Positions 38,133 through 48,093 of a DNA stretch of 64,000 nt are shown here, in pieces. Numbering within the stretch: the first letter of the stretch is position 1; every line of letters starts with the position of its first letter. The notes beneath the pieces are model-generated. The model made no database searches, was not told where the DNA came from, and saw only the letters and a list, made by a program, of their open reading frames with translations. A program made the position numbers and the translations under genes. This DNA comes from Aquimarina amphilecti (GTDB lineage: Bacteria > Bacteroidota > Bacteroidia > Flavobacteriales > Flavobacteriaceae). The stretch is taken from the NCBI RefSeq assembly GCF_900109375.1, contig NZ_FOAB01000005.1:310001-374000 (forward strand), in the 5' to 3' direction.

Positions 38133-38227
38133 TATCTTTGAAATAAGTAATTATTTCACTGACTGACTATCAATTATGAAAAAGTTCAATAGGTCGATGC
38201 GCTGACCGTTGAGCTTTTTCGTTTTTT
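38133..38227 (+). ncRNA. Candidate short transcript: -7 box to terminator without ORF
   Basis: TATCTTTG (38133-38140) is an exact -7 form. About 40 nt later GAAAAAGTTCAA (38178-38189) pairs with TTGAGCTTTTTC (38209-38220), with an inner GGTC/GACC stem, followed by GTTTTTT: a strong terminator. Between them there is no ORF. The terminator may merely serve the lipoprotein gene upstream (stop 38076); the -33 element is missing. Confidence 0.35.
38178..38227 (+). terminator. Intrinsic terminator before der
   Basis: A 12-bp stem with one wobble, an inner 4-bp stem and a T run at 38222-38227. Located 100 bp after the choice-of-anchor I gene and 100 bp before der. Confidence 0.9.
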
Positions 38228-38296
38228 ATATTACCTCCTCTTTAATTTTTATTTACTTCATCTTACAGTTCAATAGTTTAGGAAGAATAAAAAGAC

Positions 38297-38304
38297 TAAT
38301 TTTG
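38297..38304 (+). promoter_or_regulatory. -7 element of der
   Basis: TAATTTTG is an exact TAnnTTTG, 24 bp before the der ATG. No clear TTG about 20 bp upstream. Confidence 0.45.
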
Positions 38305-38328
38305 CACAAATTTTAAGAATTCAGGATA

Positions 38329-39636
38329 ATGAGCAATATAGTGGCAATCGTAGGTCGACCGAATGTAGGAAAATCTACTTTTTTTAATAGACTGATCCAG
38401 AGAAGAGAGGCAATCGTAGATGCGGTTAGTGGAGTTACTCGTGATCGTCACTATGGTAAGAGTGATTGGAATGGGAAAGAGTTTTCGCTTATAGATACTG
38501 GTGGTTATGTAGTAGGGAGTGATGATATTTTTGAAGCCGAAATTGATAAACAAGTGGAGCTTGCAATAGATGAGGCGGACGCAATCATTTTTATGGTAGA
38601 TGTTGAATCTGGTGTTACAGGAATGGATGAGGAAGTTGCTAACTTACTTCGTAAAGTTGATAAGCCAGTTTTTTTAGCTGTAAATAAGGTTGATAATGGT
38701 AAAAGAGCTGAAAATGCAGTAGAGTTTTATAATTTGGGACTCGGCGAATATTATACAATAGCAAGTATTAACGGAAGTGGAACGGGAGAGCTTTTGGATG
38801 CGTTGATAGAAGCGTTACCAGAAGTAGAGGAAGTGGAAGAAACTGAACTGCCTCGTTTTGCTGTTGTAGGAAGACCTAACGCAGGGAAATCATCTTTTAT
38901 TAATGGATTGATTGGAGAGGATAGATATATTGTTACAGATATTGCTGGAACAACCCGGGATTCTATCGATACTAAATATAATCGTTTTGGTTTTGAGTTT
39001 AACTTGGTTGATACGGCAGGAATAAGACGTAAAGCTAAAGTTAAAGAAGATTTAGAGTTTTACTCAGTAATGAGATCGGTTAGAGCAATAGAACATAGTG
39101 ATGTATGCCTTTTAGTAGTTGATGCTACTAGAGGATTTGATGCTCAAGTACAAAATATATTCTGGTTAGCAGAGCGTAATCGAAAAGGTATTGTGATTCT
39201 TGTAAATAAATGGGATTTGATAGAGAATAAAGAAAGCAATACTATGAAAGAATTTGAGAGGCATATTCGCAAGCAATTAGAACCTTTCACTGATGTACCG
39301 ATTGTTTTTATTTCTGTATTGACAAAGCAACGAATTTTTAAGGCTATCGAAACAGCAGTAGAAGTATATAAGAATCGTTCAAAAAAGATCAAAACTAGTG
39401 TGATGAACGATACTATGTTGCCTATTATAGAAAGAAATCCTCCTCCTGCATATAAAGGTAAATATGTAAAGATTAAATACTGTATGCAATTACCTACACC
39501 TCAGCCTCAATTTGCGTTTTTCTGTAATTTACCTCAGTATATAAGAGAGCCATATAAAAGATACTTAGAAAATCAATTAAGAAAAGAATTTGATTTTCAC
39601 GGAGTACCTGTAGCTGTATATTTTAGGAAAAAGTAA
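38329..39636 (+). CDS. der: GTPase Der (EngA)
   Basis: 435 residues with the diagnostic tandem GTPase domains: first G1 GRPNVGKST near residue 8, DTGG, NKVD; second G1 GRPNAGKSS near residue 184, DTAG, NKWD; then the KH-like C-terminal domain ([17 protein letters not shown]). Acts in large ribosomal subunit assembly. Starts 100 bp after a terminator with its own -7 box, and is followed 11 bp later by a GldM-like gene, so the two may be co-transcribed. Confidence 0.97.
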   Translation: MSNIVAIVGRPNVGKSTFFNRLIQRREAIVDAVSGVTRDRHYGKSDWNGKEFSLIDTGGYVVGSDDIFEAEIDKQVELAIDEADAIIFMVDVESGVTGMDEEVANLLRKVDKPVFLAVNKVDNGKRAENAVEFYNLGLGEYYTIASINGSGTGELLDALIEALPEVEEVEETELPRFAVVGRPNAGKSSFINGLIGEDRYIVTDIAGTTRDSIDTKYNRFGFEFNLVDTAGIRRKAKVKEDLEFYSVMRSVRAIEHSDVCLLVVDATRGFDAQVQNIFWLAERNRKGIVILVNKWDLIENKESNTMKEFERHIRKQLEPFTDVPIVFISVLTKQRIFKAIETAVEVYKNRSKKIKTSVMNDTMLPIIERNPPPAYKGKYVKIKYCMQLPTPQPQFAFFCNLPQYIREPYKRYLENQLRKEFDFHGVPVAVYFRKK

Positions 39637-39647
39637 AGCCTAAGAGA

Positions 39648-40271
39648 ATGAAAAAACCGCTTTTAATAATACTTTTATTATTAATATTTATAATATCTGG
39701 GATTAGTTTTCTTGTTATTAAAAGTAGTAGAGATGTTGTTTCTACATTTGGTAAAATGGATAAAGCTTTGCAACATAAGAATTACTCAGTTCAGAAAAAT
39801 AATGATTCGTTATTAAAAGCTATAAGTAATGAAGAATTGTTGGTTAAAGCGTATCAAGTAGATTCCATAATAACTGGTTTCAGGGAATATATAGAATCTG
39901 TTAAACAAGAGATGCTGGGTAAAAAAAATCCTAAAAATTATGAGTTAATGGATAAACCTAATACCATGTTTTTTGCAGAAAATGGCCCGTCGAAAAAAGG
40001 AAAAGAGTTTGTGGCAGAGATTGATAAACTTAGGGAGAAGCTATTAGGGATTGTCGAAACGCCTAAGTTAAAGACAAGAATAAATAGCATTTTGATTACT
40101 GAAGAAGTGTATGATAGAAATGGTAGAAGGAAAAAGTGGTTAGATTATAATTTTAAAGGATTTCCACTGGTGGTGAGTATTACAAAACTTACACAAATGC
40201 AGTCTGATATTTCATCTATCGAGTCAGATATATTGCTAGATTATTTGAAAAAATCAGAAGAATGGAATTAA
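39648..40271 (+). CDS. Truncated GldM-like protein (membrane anchor plus N-terminal domain)
   Basis: 207 residues. A single membrane helix (about 4-24) is followed by SRDVVSTFGKMDKAL, which lines up with the (M)SKEVLSAFGLMNE-type stretch just after the GldM membrane helix, then YELMDKPN, GKEFVAEIDKLRE and WLDYNFKGFPLVVSITKLTQ, all hallmarks of the GldM N-terminal domain. Full GldM is about 510-520 residues; the later periplasmic domains are absent and the gene ends cleanly. GldM with GldL forms the proton-driven motor of T9SS and gliding. This protein could be a modulator or a motor part of another machine. The membrane helix lacks the Arg near residue 9 that I recall in GldM. Confidence 0.75.
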   Translation: MKKPLLIILLLLIFIISGISFLVIKSSRDVVSTFGKMDKALQHKNYSVQKNNDSLLKAISNEELLVKAYQVDSIITGFREYIESVKQEMLGKKNPKNYELMDKPNTMFFAENGPSKKGKEFVAEIDKLREKLLGIVETPKLKTRINSILITEEVYDRNGRRKKWLDYNFKGFPLVVSITKLTQMQSDISSIESDILLDYLKKSEEWN

Positions 40272-40278
40272 ATTACCT

Positions 40279-40608
40279 TTACAGTTGTTCCTTTATTTTT
40301 AGCAATTGTGCTCTTATAGATTCTAGTTTTCTAATAATGTCAAAACTGTCTAAAGCATCTTGTTTTTGCTCTTTAAGATGAATTTTAGCACCTTCTAAGG
40401 TAAATCCACGTTCTTTTACTAAATGATAAATAAGCTCCAGGTTTTTGATGTCCTCTGGAGTGAATTTTCTATTTCCTTTGGCATTTTTTTTTGGTTTAAG
40501 AATATCAAATTCTTTTTCCCAAAAACGAATAAGAGAAGCATTCACATCAAATGCATCGGCTACTTCGCCAATACCATAGTACATTTTTTTCGGTAAGTCA
40601 ACATACAT
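40279..40608 (-). CDS. MerR-family transcription regulator, 109 aa
   Basis: Winged-helix MerR DNA-binding domain: YYGIGEVADAFDVNASLIRFW at about 10-30, then KPKKNAKGNRKFTPEDIKNL and a C-terminal helix for dimerisation (RKLESIRAQLLKIKEQL). No metal-binding cysteines and no effector domain, so the signal is unknown. Last gene of a minus-strand operon, 2 bp after CapA, and convergent with the GldM-like gene (7 bp apart). The same set of MerR, M23 peptidase and alaS as neighbours is common in this family as I recall. Confidence 0.9.
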   Translation of the reverse strand: MYVDLPKKMYYGIGEVADAFDVNASLIRFWEKEFDILKPKKNAKGNRKFTPEDIKNLELIYHLVKERGFTLEGAKIHLKEQKQDALDSFDIIRKLESIRAQLLKIKEQL

Positions 40609-40610
40609 AG

Positions 40611-41729
40611 TTAATTCTCATTTTTTTGGGAAAAACTTCCATCTTGTTCAAAAACCAAATTACTTTCAGGAAAATCTTGCTCAGTCAATTTTTTAATTTC
40701 TTTTAGAGCTCTTTTTTTATCGTCCATAAAAGGATATATCTCATCAATCTGTTTTGCAGAATGTAGTTTTCCTTTTATAAAATTACCCTTAGGATCTACT
40801 TCAATTTCAGCTATAGGCGCATATCCTTTTATTCCGGTTAAATTAAATCTAGAATAGGTGCAAAAATTACCTAAACTATAAGCTATAAATTTATTGTTAT
40901 ATACCTCAAAAGCTCTGGATACGTGTGGTCCGTGTCCCAAAATAATATCAGCACCAGCGTCAATCAATGTATGTGCAAAAAGATATACATTACCACGATC
41001 CTCACCGTAAAAACGTTCTGTTTTTCTTGTAACGTGGGTGTGATCAGCTCCTTCGGCTCCTCCATGGAAAGAAACAATTACAATATCAACTTTCTCTTTT
41101 AGTTCCTTTACAATCCTTTTTGCTTTGGTTAAGTTATGAATTTTTACGCAATCTTTGTTTGGGGCAAAGGCACAAAATCCATATGTGATTCCATTTTTTT
41201 CAAATATTGTAGATTCCTGTGCAAAAATACCAGCATAGGCTATATTATGTTTTTCTAAAGTTTTAGCGGTGTTCTTAATACCGATCGATCCAAAATCACC
41301 AATATGATTATTAGCTATACTCATAACATCGAAGCCTGTTTCTTCTAAGTATTTACCAAAAAACTCAGGAGAACGAAAAGAATAACATTTAGAAGGATCA
41401 GAACATCTTTTTGCATTTTCACCCTTATCAGTAAGAGTTCCTTCTAAATTTCCGAAAAGAATATCAGCTTGTTGTAAAACAATATTTACGTCGTCAAATG
41501 GACCTTTATCTTTTGGAGGCAGGTAACTTTCATTAGGAAAATTAGTGCCCATCATAATATCACCAACAGCCATTAGCTTAATGCTTTTGGGAGTCGAAAG
41601 TTTTTCCATTTCTAGTTTAAAATCCTCAACAAATGTAGTCATTGAGTCAATAGTCTCTTTTGAAAATTTCTGTGCTTGTATACTAAAATTAAGACCAATT
41701 AAAAATACAAGAAGAAGTGCTTTGCGCAT
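40611..41729 (-). CDS. CapA-family metallophosphatase-like protein
   Basis: 372 residues with a signal peptide (MRKALLLVFLIGLNFSIQAQ). The PGA_cap/CapA fold is shown by MAVGDIMMGTNFP, LFGNLEGTL, MSIANNHIGDFG, VSFHGGAEGADH, GADIILGHGPHV and AYSLGNF. These proteins are related to metallophosphoesterases and to the CapA protein of polyglutamate capsule export. The enzymatic substrate is unknown. Five bp after the M23 peptidase gene and 2 bp before merR, so an operon with a wall-related enzyme; an envelope role is likely. Confidence 0.88.
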   Translation of the reverse strand: MRKALLLVFLIGLNFSIQAQKFSKETIDSMTTFVEDFKLEMEKLSTPKSIKLMAVGDIMMGTNFPNESYLPPKDKGPFDDVNIVLQQADILFGNLEGTLTDKGENAKRCSDPSKCYSFRSPEFFGKYLEETGFDVMSIANNHIGDFGSIGIKNTAKTLEKHNIAYAGIFAQESTIFEKNGITYGFCAFAPNKDCVKIHNLTKAKRIVKELKEKVDIVIVSFHGGAEGADHTHVTRKTERFYGEDRGNVYLFAHTLIDAGADIILGHGPHVSRAFEVYNNKFIAYSLGNFCTYSRFNLTGIKGYAPIAEIEVDPKGNFIKGKLHSAKQIDEIYPFMDDKKRALKEIKKLTEQDFPESNLVFEQDGSFSQKNEN

Positions 41730-41734
41730 ATGAA

Positions 41735-42712
41735 TTAATCTAGAGTTTCATTAATTAAAGAAGAAGCTTTTAGCATTTCATTAAATTCTTCAGAAGTTAA
41801 ACTTCCATAATAAAAGTTACGTGGATTAATACGTTCCCCATCCTTAAATATTTCGTAATGAAGATGAGGGGCTACGGATCTACCTGTACTTCCTACATAA
41901 CCAATAACATCACCACGCTTTACTTTTTGACCTTTTTTAACATTGTACTTGCTAAGATGTGCGTAGAGACTTACATAATTAAAGCCATGATCTATTCTAA
42001 TATGTTTACCATAACCACTGGAATTTGCGTCTGCTCTAGTGACTGTACCGTTTCCAGATGCATATATTGGCGTGCCGGTTGCTGCAGAGAAATCCATCCC
42101 GTAATGAAACTTTCTAGCTTTAGTAAAAGGATCACTTCTCCATCCGTATCCAGATGCCATTCGTTTTAAATTAGAATTTTGAATAGGTTGGATGGCAGGA
42201 ATTGTGGATAATAACTCTTCTTTTTGCTCTGCTAAATTTTTAATTTCATCCAGTGATATGGATTGTATCGCGATTTGTTTGGTGAGTTTGTCTATTTGTT
42301 TTTGACTTTCGATAATCATTTCGGAGTTATCATAACCTTCATATCCTTTATATCTATTAACCCCTCCATAACCAGCACCTCTTACTTCTCCTGGTATTGG
42401 TGGCGCGCCAAAGTATAACCTGTATATGTTATCATCCCTTTCAGCAATTTCAGCAAGGACAGCGTGATCCTTTTTTAATTGTTTGTTCATAAGCTCATAC
42501 TGAAGTTTCATGTTGTCCAGTTCTCTTTTGTAAGCTTTTTCTTTAGGTGTTTCTAATTGAGGGATGTTTAAATAGATTAATAAAAGCACAAAACCGGCCA
42601 AAAAAGCGCCGAGAACTCCTAAAATGGCAAAGCCAAATTTACGTCCTTTCTTTTGTTCAATTCTACGATAAGATAGCGTCTCGCTATCGTAGTAATATTT
42701 AACCTTTGACAT
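41735..42712 (-). CDS. M23 family metallopeptidase, membrane anchored
   Basis: 325 residues. One membrane helix (about 27-49), a coiled-coil stretch (about 60-175), then a LytM/M23 domain with zinc ligands in FHYGMDFSA, the second motif HGFNYVSLYAHLSK and PHLHYEIF; all catalytic histidines are present. Probably cleaves peptidoglycan cross-links in the periplasm, or acts as activator. The gene diverges from alaS; the alaS promoter overlaps its start. Its first codons contain an inverted repeat (42663-42692) that may fold at the mRNA start. Confidence 0.92.
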   Translation of the reverse strand: MSKVKYYYDSETLSYRRIEQKKGRKFGFAILGVLGAFLAGFVLLLIYLNIPQLETPKEKAYKRELDNMKLQYELMNKQLKKDHAVLAEIAERDDNIYRLYFGAPPIPGEVRGAGYGGVNRYKGYEGYDNSEMIIESQKQIDKLTKQIAIQSISLDEIKNLAEQKEELLSTIPAIQPIQNSNLKRMASGYGWRSDPFTKARKFHYGMDFSAATGTPIYASGNGTVTRADANSSGYGKHIRIDHGFNYVSLYAHLSKYNVKKGQKVKRGDVIGYVGSTGRSVAPHLHYEIFKDGERINPRNFYYGSLTSEEFNEMLKASSLINETLD

Positions 42713-42734
42713 AATCTAAAATATACTATTTTTG
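42706..42734 (+). promoter_or_regulatory. Promoter of alaS
   Basis: TTG at 42706-42708, 18-bp spacer, TATTTTTG at 42727-42734. It overlaps the start codon of the divergent M23 gene and gives a leader of about 145 nt before alaS. Confidence 0.55.
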
Positions 42735-42886
42735 CAGGATATTAGCCAAAAATAGGCTTATTTATACTTTGAGGCGAGAACAAATATAATAAATTGTCGC
42801 AAAGTCCAGAAAAAACAAACAAATATCGATAGGATATCTTTAGATAACTTTTGGTAATTAATTGATTATAAAGAAAATATAAAAAA

Positions 42887-45517
42887 ATGAAATCCCAAGA
42901 CATCAGAAACCAGTTTTTAGCGTTTTTTGAATCCAAAAAACATAGTATAGTGCCTTCTGCACCTATGGTGATTAAGGATGACCCTACCTTGATGTTTACC
43001 AATGCTGGGATGAATCAATTTAAAGAATACTTTCTAGGAAACGGAATTCCGAAGAATAATCGTTTGACCGATACGCAAAAATGTCTTAGAGTTAGTGGTA
43101 AGCATAATGATCTAGAAGAAGTGGGGATGGATACTTATCATCATACCATGTTCGAGATGTTAGGGAATTGGAGTTTTGGTGATTACTTTAAAAAAGAAGC
43201 AATCGAATGGGCTTGGGAATTGTTAACCGAAGTTTACGGTATAGATAAAAATATTTTATACGTTTCAGTTTTTGAAGGAGCTAAAGATGAAAACCTAGAA
43301 ATGGACCAGGAAGCATACGATTTATGGAAGAAAATTGTTCCAGAAGATCGTATAATCATGGGTAATAAGAATGATAATTTCTGGGAAATGGGAGACCAAG
43401 GTCCTTGTGGACCCTGCTCAGAGATTCATGTAGATCTAAGATCAGAAGAAGAGAAAGCAAAAATACCAGGTCGTGATTTGGTAAATCAGGATGATCCATT
43501 AGTCGTAGAAATATGGAATCTTGTATTTATGCAATTTAATCGCAAAGCAGATAGCTCTTTAGAAAAATTACCAGCACAACATGTGGATACAGGAATGGGA
43601 TTTGAAAGATTGTGTATGGCTTTGCAAGGGGTAAAATCTAACTATGATACTGATGTGTTTACACCTTTAATTAGAGAAATCGAAACGATTACGAATGCTA
43701 CATATGACAAGGATAGTTTGCCAACAGATGAAAATGGTAAAGTAAGTGTGGCGATCCGTGTAATTGCTGATCATCTAAGAGCAGTGTCATTTTCTATTGC
43801 AGATGGACAATTACCGAGTAATACTGGAGCTGGATACGTGATTCGTAGGATTCTAAGAAGAGCAATTAGATATGGGTTTACATTCTTAAATATAAAAGAG
43901 CCTTTTATCTATAAATTGGTAGATACGCTTAGTAGTCAGATGAGCGGAGCTTTTCCTGAATTGAAATCTCAGAAAAATTTAATTATAAATGTTATTAAAG
44001 AAGAAGAAAATTCATTTCTAAGAACTTTAGATCAAGGATTGGTGTTGCTTGATAATGTTGTTAAGGGTACTAAAGGAAAGGTAGTTTCAGGAGAAAAAGT
44101 TTTCGAGTTGTATGATACTTTTGGTTTCCCTGAAGATCTTACGGCTTTGATATTGTCTGAGCAAGGGTATGAATATGAAGAAGAAGTATTTAAAACAGAA
44201 TTACAGAAACAAAAGGATCGTTCAAGAGCGGCTTCTGAAGTAAAAGCTGGAGATTGGGAAATACTGATTCCTAATGCAGAAGAAGAGTTTATTGGATACG
44301 ATCATACTTCGGGAGAGGCTAGAATTTCTCGTTACCGTAAAGTGGATAGTAAAAAAGATGGAGAGTTATATCAGTTAGTATTGGATAAGACTCCTTTTTA
44401 TCCAGAAGGAGGAGGACAAGTTGGTGATAAAGGGTATTTAGAAGTTGCAAATGGGGATGTGGTTTATATTGTGGATACTAAAAAAGAAAACAATTTAATC
44501 ATTCATTTTACCAAAACACTGCCTAAACATATAAACGAAACTCATAAGGCTGTTGTTGATGTTAAACAACGATCTAGAACAGCATCTAATCATACAGCGA
44601 CACATTTGTTGCATCAGGCATTACGAACTATTCTTGGTACACATGTCGAACAAAAAGGTTCGATGGTTCATAGTGGAAATTTAAGATTTGATTTTTCGCA
44701 TTTTTCAAAAGTATCTTCTGATGAATTACAACAAGTAGAAGATTTTGTAAATGCAAGGATAAGAGAAGCATTACCGTTAGAAGAAAAACGCAGTATATCT
44801 TATGATCAAGCTATTGCAGAAGGAGCTATTGCTTTATTTGGAGAAAAATACGGAGATGATGTTAGAGCAATACGATTTGGAGAGTCTATGGAGTTGTGTG
44901 GAGGAATTCATGTACAAAATACAAGTGATATATGGCATTTTAAAATAACATCCGAAAGTGCAGTTGCAGCTGGGATAAGAAGAGTTGAAGCAATAACTAG
45001 TGATGCTGCAAAGGATTATTTTACAAATCAATCTGAAGCTTTTTCAGAAGTGAAAGTGATTTTGAAAAACCCTAAAGACCCTATCAAAGCAATAACTACT
45101 TTGCAAGATGAGAATGCGAATCTTAAAAAGCAGATAGAAGCATTATTGAAGGATAAGGCTAAAAATTTAAAAGGAGATCTTAAATCAGAGTTTGAAGAAA
45201 TAAATGGAATTCAATTTTTGAGTAAAAAAGTTGATCTTGATCCAGCAGGAATAAAAGATTTATCTTTTGAATTAGGAGGGGAAATAAAAAATGCTTTTAT
45301 GATTTTTGGTGCAGATAATAATGGTAAAGCATTGTTGTCTTGTTATATTTCTAAAAACTTGGTAGAAGAAAAAGGATTGAATGCTGGTCAAGTAGTTCGC
45401 GAGCTTGGGAAATACATTCAAGGTGGAGGAGGTGGACAACCATTTTTTGCTACTGCAGGAGGTAAGAATCTAGCAGGAATTGAAGAAGCATTAGAGAAAG
45501 CAAAACAATATGTTTAA
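42887..45517 (+). CDS. alaS: Alanine-tRNA ligase
   Basis: 876 residues, same length as E. coli AlaRS. Class II catalytic core with [28 protein letters not shown] and [12 protein letters not shown]; editing domain zinc site [11 protein letters not shown] and CGGIH; C-terminal C-Ala domain with [14 protein letters not shown]. Charges tRNA-Ala and clears Ser/Gly mischarging. The start ATG at 42887 gives the usual N terminus ([17 protein letters not shown]). Divergent from the M23 gene. Confidence 0.98.
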   Translation: MKSQDIRNQFLAFFESKKHSIVPSAPMVIKDDPTLMFTNAGMNQFKEYFLGNGIPKNNRLTDTQKCLRVSGKHNDLEEVGMDTYHHTMFEMLGNWSFGDYFKKEAIEWAWELLTEVYGIDKNILYVSVFEGAKDENLEMDQEAYDLWKKIVPEDRIIMGNKNDNFWEMGDQGPCGPCSEIHVDLRSEEEKAKIPGRDLVNQDDPLVVEIWNLVFMQFNRKADSSLEKLPAQHVDTGMGFERLCMALQGVKSNYDTDVFTPLIREIETITNATYDKDSLPTDENGKVSVAIRVIADHLRAVSFSIADGQLPSNTGAGYVIRRILRRAIRYGFTFLNIKEPFIYKLVDTLSSQMSGAFPELKSQKNLIINVIKEEENSFLRTLDQGLVLLDNVVKGTKGKVVSGEKVFELYDTFGFPEDLTALILSEQGYEYEEEVFKTELQKQKDRSRAASEVKAGDWEILIPNAEEEFIGYDHTSGEARISRYRKVDSKKDGELYQLVLDKTPFYPEGGGQVGDKGYLEVANGDVVYIVDTKKENNLIIHFTKTLPKHINETHKAVVDVKQRSRTASNHTATHLLHQALRTILGTHVEQKGSMVHSGNLRFDFSHFSKVSSDELQQVEDFVNARIREALPLEEKRSISYDQAIAEGAIALFGEKYGDDVRAIRFGESMELCGGIHVQNTSDIWHFKITSESAVAAGIRRVEAITSDAAKDYFTNQSEAFSEVKVILKNPKDPIKAITTLQDENANLKKQIEALLKDKAKNLKGDLKSEFEEINGIQFLSKKVDLDPAGIKDLSFELGGEIKNAFMIFGADNNGKALLSCYISKNLVEEKGLNAGQVVRELGKYIQGGGGGQPFFATAGGKNLAGIEEALEKAKQYV

Positions 45518-45567
45518 TTAAAAACCAACACCCCTCTTACCAGTTAAGGTGAGAGTTGGGACTACGT

Positions 45568-46515
45568 ATGAACTTACAAACCAAAATACCCTTAAAACCT
45601 CAGCAACCAAAAATTGATTATAATTCGGAGTTATTATTACTTGGGTCTTGTTTTGCTGAAAATATTGGAGAAAAATTTTCATACTTTAAATACAAATCTT
45701 TAGTAAATCCTTTCGGAATATTGTTTCATCCTAAAGCCATTGAAACCTTTCTTTGGATGGCGACCCAACAAGAAACGTATACTGAAACAGATTTGTTTTA
45801 TCATAATGAACAATGGCATTGTTTTGATACCCACTCTAAACTAAGTCATCCAGATCAGAAACAACTATTGCAGTCACTTAATGGAGCATTAAATGAGACG
45901 TATAAAAAGATTAAATCAGCCACTCATATATGTATTACATTAGGTACATCTTGGGTATATCGTTTGCAAGCTCTTGATATGGTAGTGGCAAACTGCCATA
46001 AAGTACCGCAAAAGGAGTTTAGTAAAGAACTTTTATCTGTAGAAGAAGTGACTCAATGTTTATTAAATAACATTGGTTTAATCAAAAGTTTAAATCCAAA
46101 TGTGAAAATTATATTTACTGTTTCTCCAGTAAGACATAGTAAGGATGGTTTTGTAGAAAATAACCAAAGTAAATCACATTTGATTGCAGGAATACATCAA
46201 GCCAGACGACAAGATAATACGACTGCTTACTTTCCTTCTTATGAGATTATGATGGATGAGTTAAGAGATTATAGGTTTTATAATGCAGATATGATTCATC
46301 CAAGTCCTGTAGCAATTGATTATATATGGGAATATTTTAAACAAACTTGGATTTCTAAAGAAGCGCTGGTTACTATGAATAAAGTGAAAGAAGTGCAGAA
46401 TGCTATATCTCATAGACCTTTTAATCCTAATAGTGAACAACATCAACAATTTCTTCAAAAACTAGAGCAAAAAAAGAGTGAGATTCAAAAAGAACATGCC
46501 TTTATTACGTTCTAA
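45568..46515 (+). CDS. GSCFA domain protein (SGNH/PC-esterase-like)
   Basis: 315 residues from ATG 45568. The name-giving motif is seen as LLGSCFAENIGEKFS, followed by NPFGILFHP, CITLGTSWVY and IIFTVSPVRHSKDGF, and DMIHPSPVAIDYIW near the end (Asp-x-x-His), as in SGNH-type hydrolases. Mostly limited to Bacteroidota; function is not established, an esterase acting on a glycan or lipid is likely. It follows alaS by 50 bp, a short hairpin lies in between, and no signal peptide is seen. Confidence 0.88.
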   Translation: MNLQTKIPLKPQQPKIDYNSELLLLGSCFAENIGEKFSYFKYKSLVNPFGILFHPKAIETFLWMATQQETYTETDLFYHNEQWHCFDTHSKLSHPDQKQLLQSLNGALNETYKKIKSATHICITLGTSWVYRLQALDMVVANCHKVPQKEFSKELLSVEEVTQCLLNNIGLIKSLNPNVKIIFTVSPVRHSKDGFVENNQSKSHLIAGIHQARRQDNTTAYFPSYEIMMDELRDYRFYNADMIHPSPVAIDYIWEYFKQTWISKEALVTMNKVKEVQNAISHRPFNPNSEQHQQFLQKLEQKKSEIQKEHAFITF

Positions 46516-46547
46516 TTTTTAGTACCTAGGTTATTAGAGAGAAAGTG

Positions 46548-46967
46548 TTAATTAAAGAAACCAGATATCAATTGTAAACTACCGGCTATTATTCCTGCTC
46601 CAAATGAATCAGAATTCAAAGGATTGTCCCAAGATTGCTGTCCTAATGAAAGATTTACTACAGGATCAAATAGAGATTTATGAGTAAATGCATTGTTTGC
46701 GACTACTAAGAACGGCCGAGTTCTAGAAATCCCAAAAGACGGGTAATCAGTTATTCGGGAAACTCCAAAAAATAATCTATAATCATTATCATTATTACTG
46801 ATTCCAGATAAACGATAGCTTTTAGAAACATTTACCGGAATAGAATCAATGATCAATGTCTTGGTAGTCTTTTTATTGGATAAAGATGGGGTTTTTATAG
46901 ATTGAGAATATATCGTCCCAAAACATATAAAAAGTAGAACAGAAAATAAAATTTTAGAACCTCTCAT
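46548..46967 (-). CDS. Secreted hypothetical protein, 139 aa
   Basis: Not recognised. Signal peptide MRGSKILFSVLLFICFGTIYSQ; a short body with ITDYPSFGISRTRPFLVVANN and a C-terminal hydrophobic glycine-rich stretch (GAGIIAGSLQLISGFF) that might be a membrane or beta segment. Convergent with the GSCFA gene. Low information. Confidence 0.6.
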   Translation of the reverse strand: MRGSKILFSVLLFICFGTIYSQSIKTPSLSNKKTTKTLIIDSIPVNVSKSYRLSGISNNDNDYRLFFGVSRITDYPSFGISRTRPFLVVANNAFTHKSLFDPVVNLSLGQQSWDNPLNSDSFGAGIIAGSLQLISGFFN

Positions 46968-47121
46968 GATTTAAAAATTGATTTATTTCATAGCATCAAA
47001 AAATGTTCCATAAATATACGTTTTAAAATGTTAACCTATTGATTTTTAATATCACTAATCGTTAGAATAGATGTAAATGTATATAAGTATAAAAGTCTTT
47101 ATTGTGAGGTTTTTTTACGTG

Positions 47122-47158
47122 AGATCGGGTTATGGCTATAAAATGTTATGCCCGATCT
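47122..47158. terminator. Hairpin after the S24 repressor gene
   Basis: AGATCGGG (47122-47129) pairs with CCCGATCT (47151-47158), 21-nt loop. It is only 5 bp after the end of the repressor gene; U tract is stronger on the plus strand (TTTATTT), so the direction is uncertain. Confidence 0.45.
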
Positions 47159-47162
47159 TTAT

Positions 47163-47966
47163 TTAATTATTCCTTCTTAATTCTTCTTCCAATAGAACAA
47201 TTTTAGTTTCTAAGTCATGTAAACGGTCATAAACATCTACAGGCTCCGGCATTTGTTTAGAAGCAAACATAGTGACATACCAGGCTTCTACAACTTCTTC
47301 TGAGTTAATAGTATAAGTGGGATAATTGCCATCTTTGTTGTCCGATTTTAGAATAAGTTTACTTCGTTCTTCAATTCTATTAATAATTCGTTTTAAAACA
47401 ATGCCATCATTCTTGCTAATTATTACGTAAATCCTTCCGTCCTTTATGTCGTTTAGATCTTCCACGTACTTTCCGAAAACAAGATCTCCATCAAAAAAAG
47501 TTCTGACCATGGAGTTCCCCTGTACTTCGAAGCATCTAAATGTACCATTACTAAGATGCGGCATGTTAAAAGAAGGAAGAGTTTCGATATATTCAGTATC
47601 GCCATAACCATCTAAATATCCTGCTCTTGCTTTTATCGGTACGTAAACTATATTTTCATGTCCTTCTTGGTTTACAGCGATTACTTGTGGAATTCCACCA
47701 TATGTTTTAATTTCTTGTTTCTCACGCTTCAATAGATCATTACTTTTTCCAAAAAGATATTCTGGATCAATGGAAAATTCATCGATAATACGTTCTAATA
47801 AATCATATCCGGGTTTGGTTCTTTTTCTGGAGCCGTCAGGTTGTAGTCTTCCGGTAGTTATACTGTCTATAGTTGTGCTTGTTACTCCAATTTTTTTAGC
47901 AAAAGAATGATTGTTTAAACTAAAAAAATCAATTATCTCCTTAATTTTCACATCGATCGCTACCAT
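47163..47966 (-). CDS. XRE/S24 repressor (LexA/CI-like)
   Basis: 267 residues. Helix-turn-helix at about 8-60 (FAKKIGVTSTTIDSITTGR). The S24 peptidase part has the putative self-cleavage bond Ala115-Gly116 in KARAGYLDG, Ser152 in QGNSM and Lys192 in IVLKRI, i.e. the full Ser-Lys dyad. A C-terminal helix ends the protein (LHDLETKIVLLEEELRR). Phage CI and stress-response repressors share this layout; cleavage on RecA activation would relieve repression. The intergenic region upstream holds a 15-bp palindrome and a divergent promoter, fitting autoregulation. No integrase is seen, so a resident host regulator or a prophage remnant are both possible. Confidence 0.9.
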   Translation of the reverse strand: MVAIDVKIKEIIDFFSLNNHSFAKKIGVTSTTIDSITTGRLQPDGSRKRTKPGYDLLERIIDEFSIDPEYLFGKSNDLLKREKQEIKTYGGIPQVIAVNQEGHENIVYVPIKARAGYLDGYGDTEYIETLPSFNMPHLSNGTFRCFEVQGNSMVRTFFDGDLVFGKYVEDLNDIKDGRIYVIISKNDGIVLKRIINRIEERSKLILKSDNKDGNYPTYTINSEEVVEAWYVTMFASKQMPEPVDVYDRLHDLETKIVLLEEELRRNN

Positions 47967-48019
47967 TCTTTTTAGTTGTTTTGGTTTGTTTTTTTTCTGA
48001 AAAATAATTAAAACAAAAT

Positions 48020-48034
48020 ACAGAATAATTCTGT
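48020..48034. promoter_or_regulatory. Operator-like palindrome beside the S24 repressor
   Basis: ACAGAATAATTCTGT is a perfect 15-bp palindrome (odd centre), 53 bp upstream of the repressor start and 6 bp upstream of the -33 TTG of the divergent promoter. A half-site TTTCTGT recurs at about 48048-48054 within that promoter. Confidence 0.55.
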
Positions 48035-48040
48035 TATTTG

Positions 48041-48071
48041 TTGCTATTTTCTGTAAAATGTTGTATATTTG
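48041..48071 (+). promoter_or_regulatory. Divergent promoter facing away from the repressor
   Basis: TTG at 48041-48043, 20-bp spacer, TATATTTG at 48064-48071: a full Bacteroidota promoter. Transcription would start near 48077, just before the 22-codon ORF. Confidence 0.6.
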
Positions 48072-48093
48072 TGCTGTAATTAGTTGCTAAAAT

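Noticed and set aside
42663..42692. Inverted repeat CTACGATA...TATCGTAG as an alaS T-box-like element
   Set aside because: It lies within the coding start of the M23 gene, upstream of the alaS promoter, so it is not in the alaS leader; T-boxes are also not typical of this phylum.
45529..45560. Hairpin CCAA...CTCTTACC / GGTGAGAG...TTGG before the GSCFA gene
   Set aside because: The stem has a 5-nt bulge and no U tract; I cannot tell it from chance or a remnant of a longer element.
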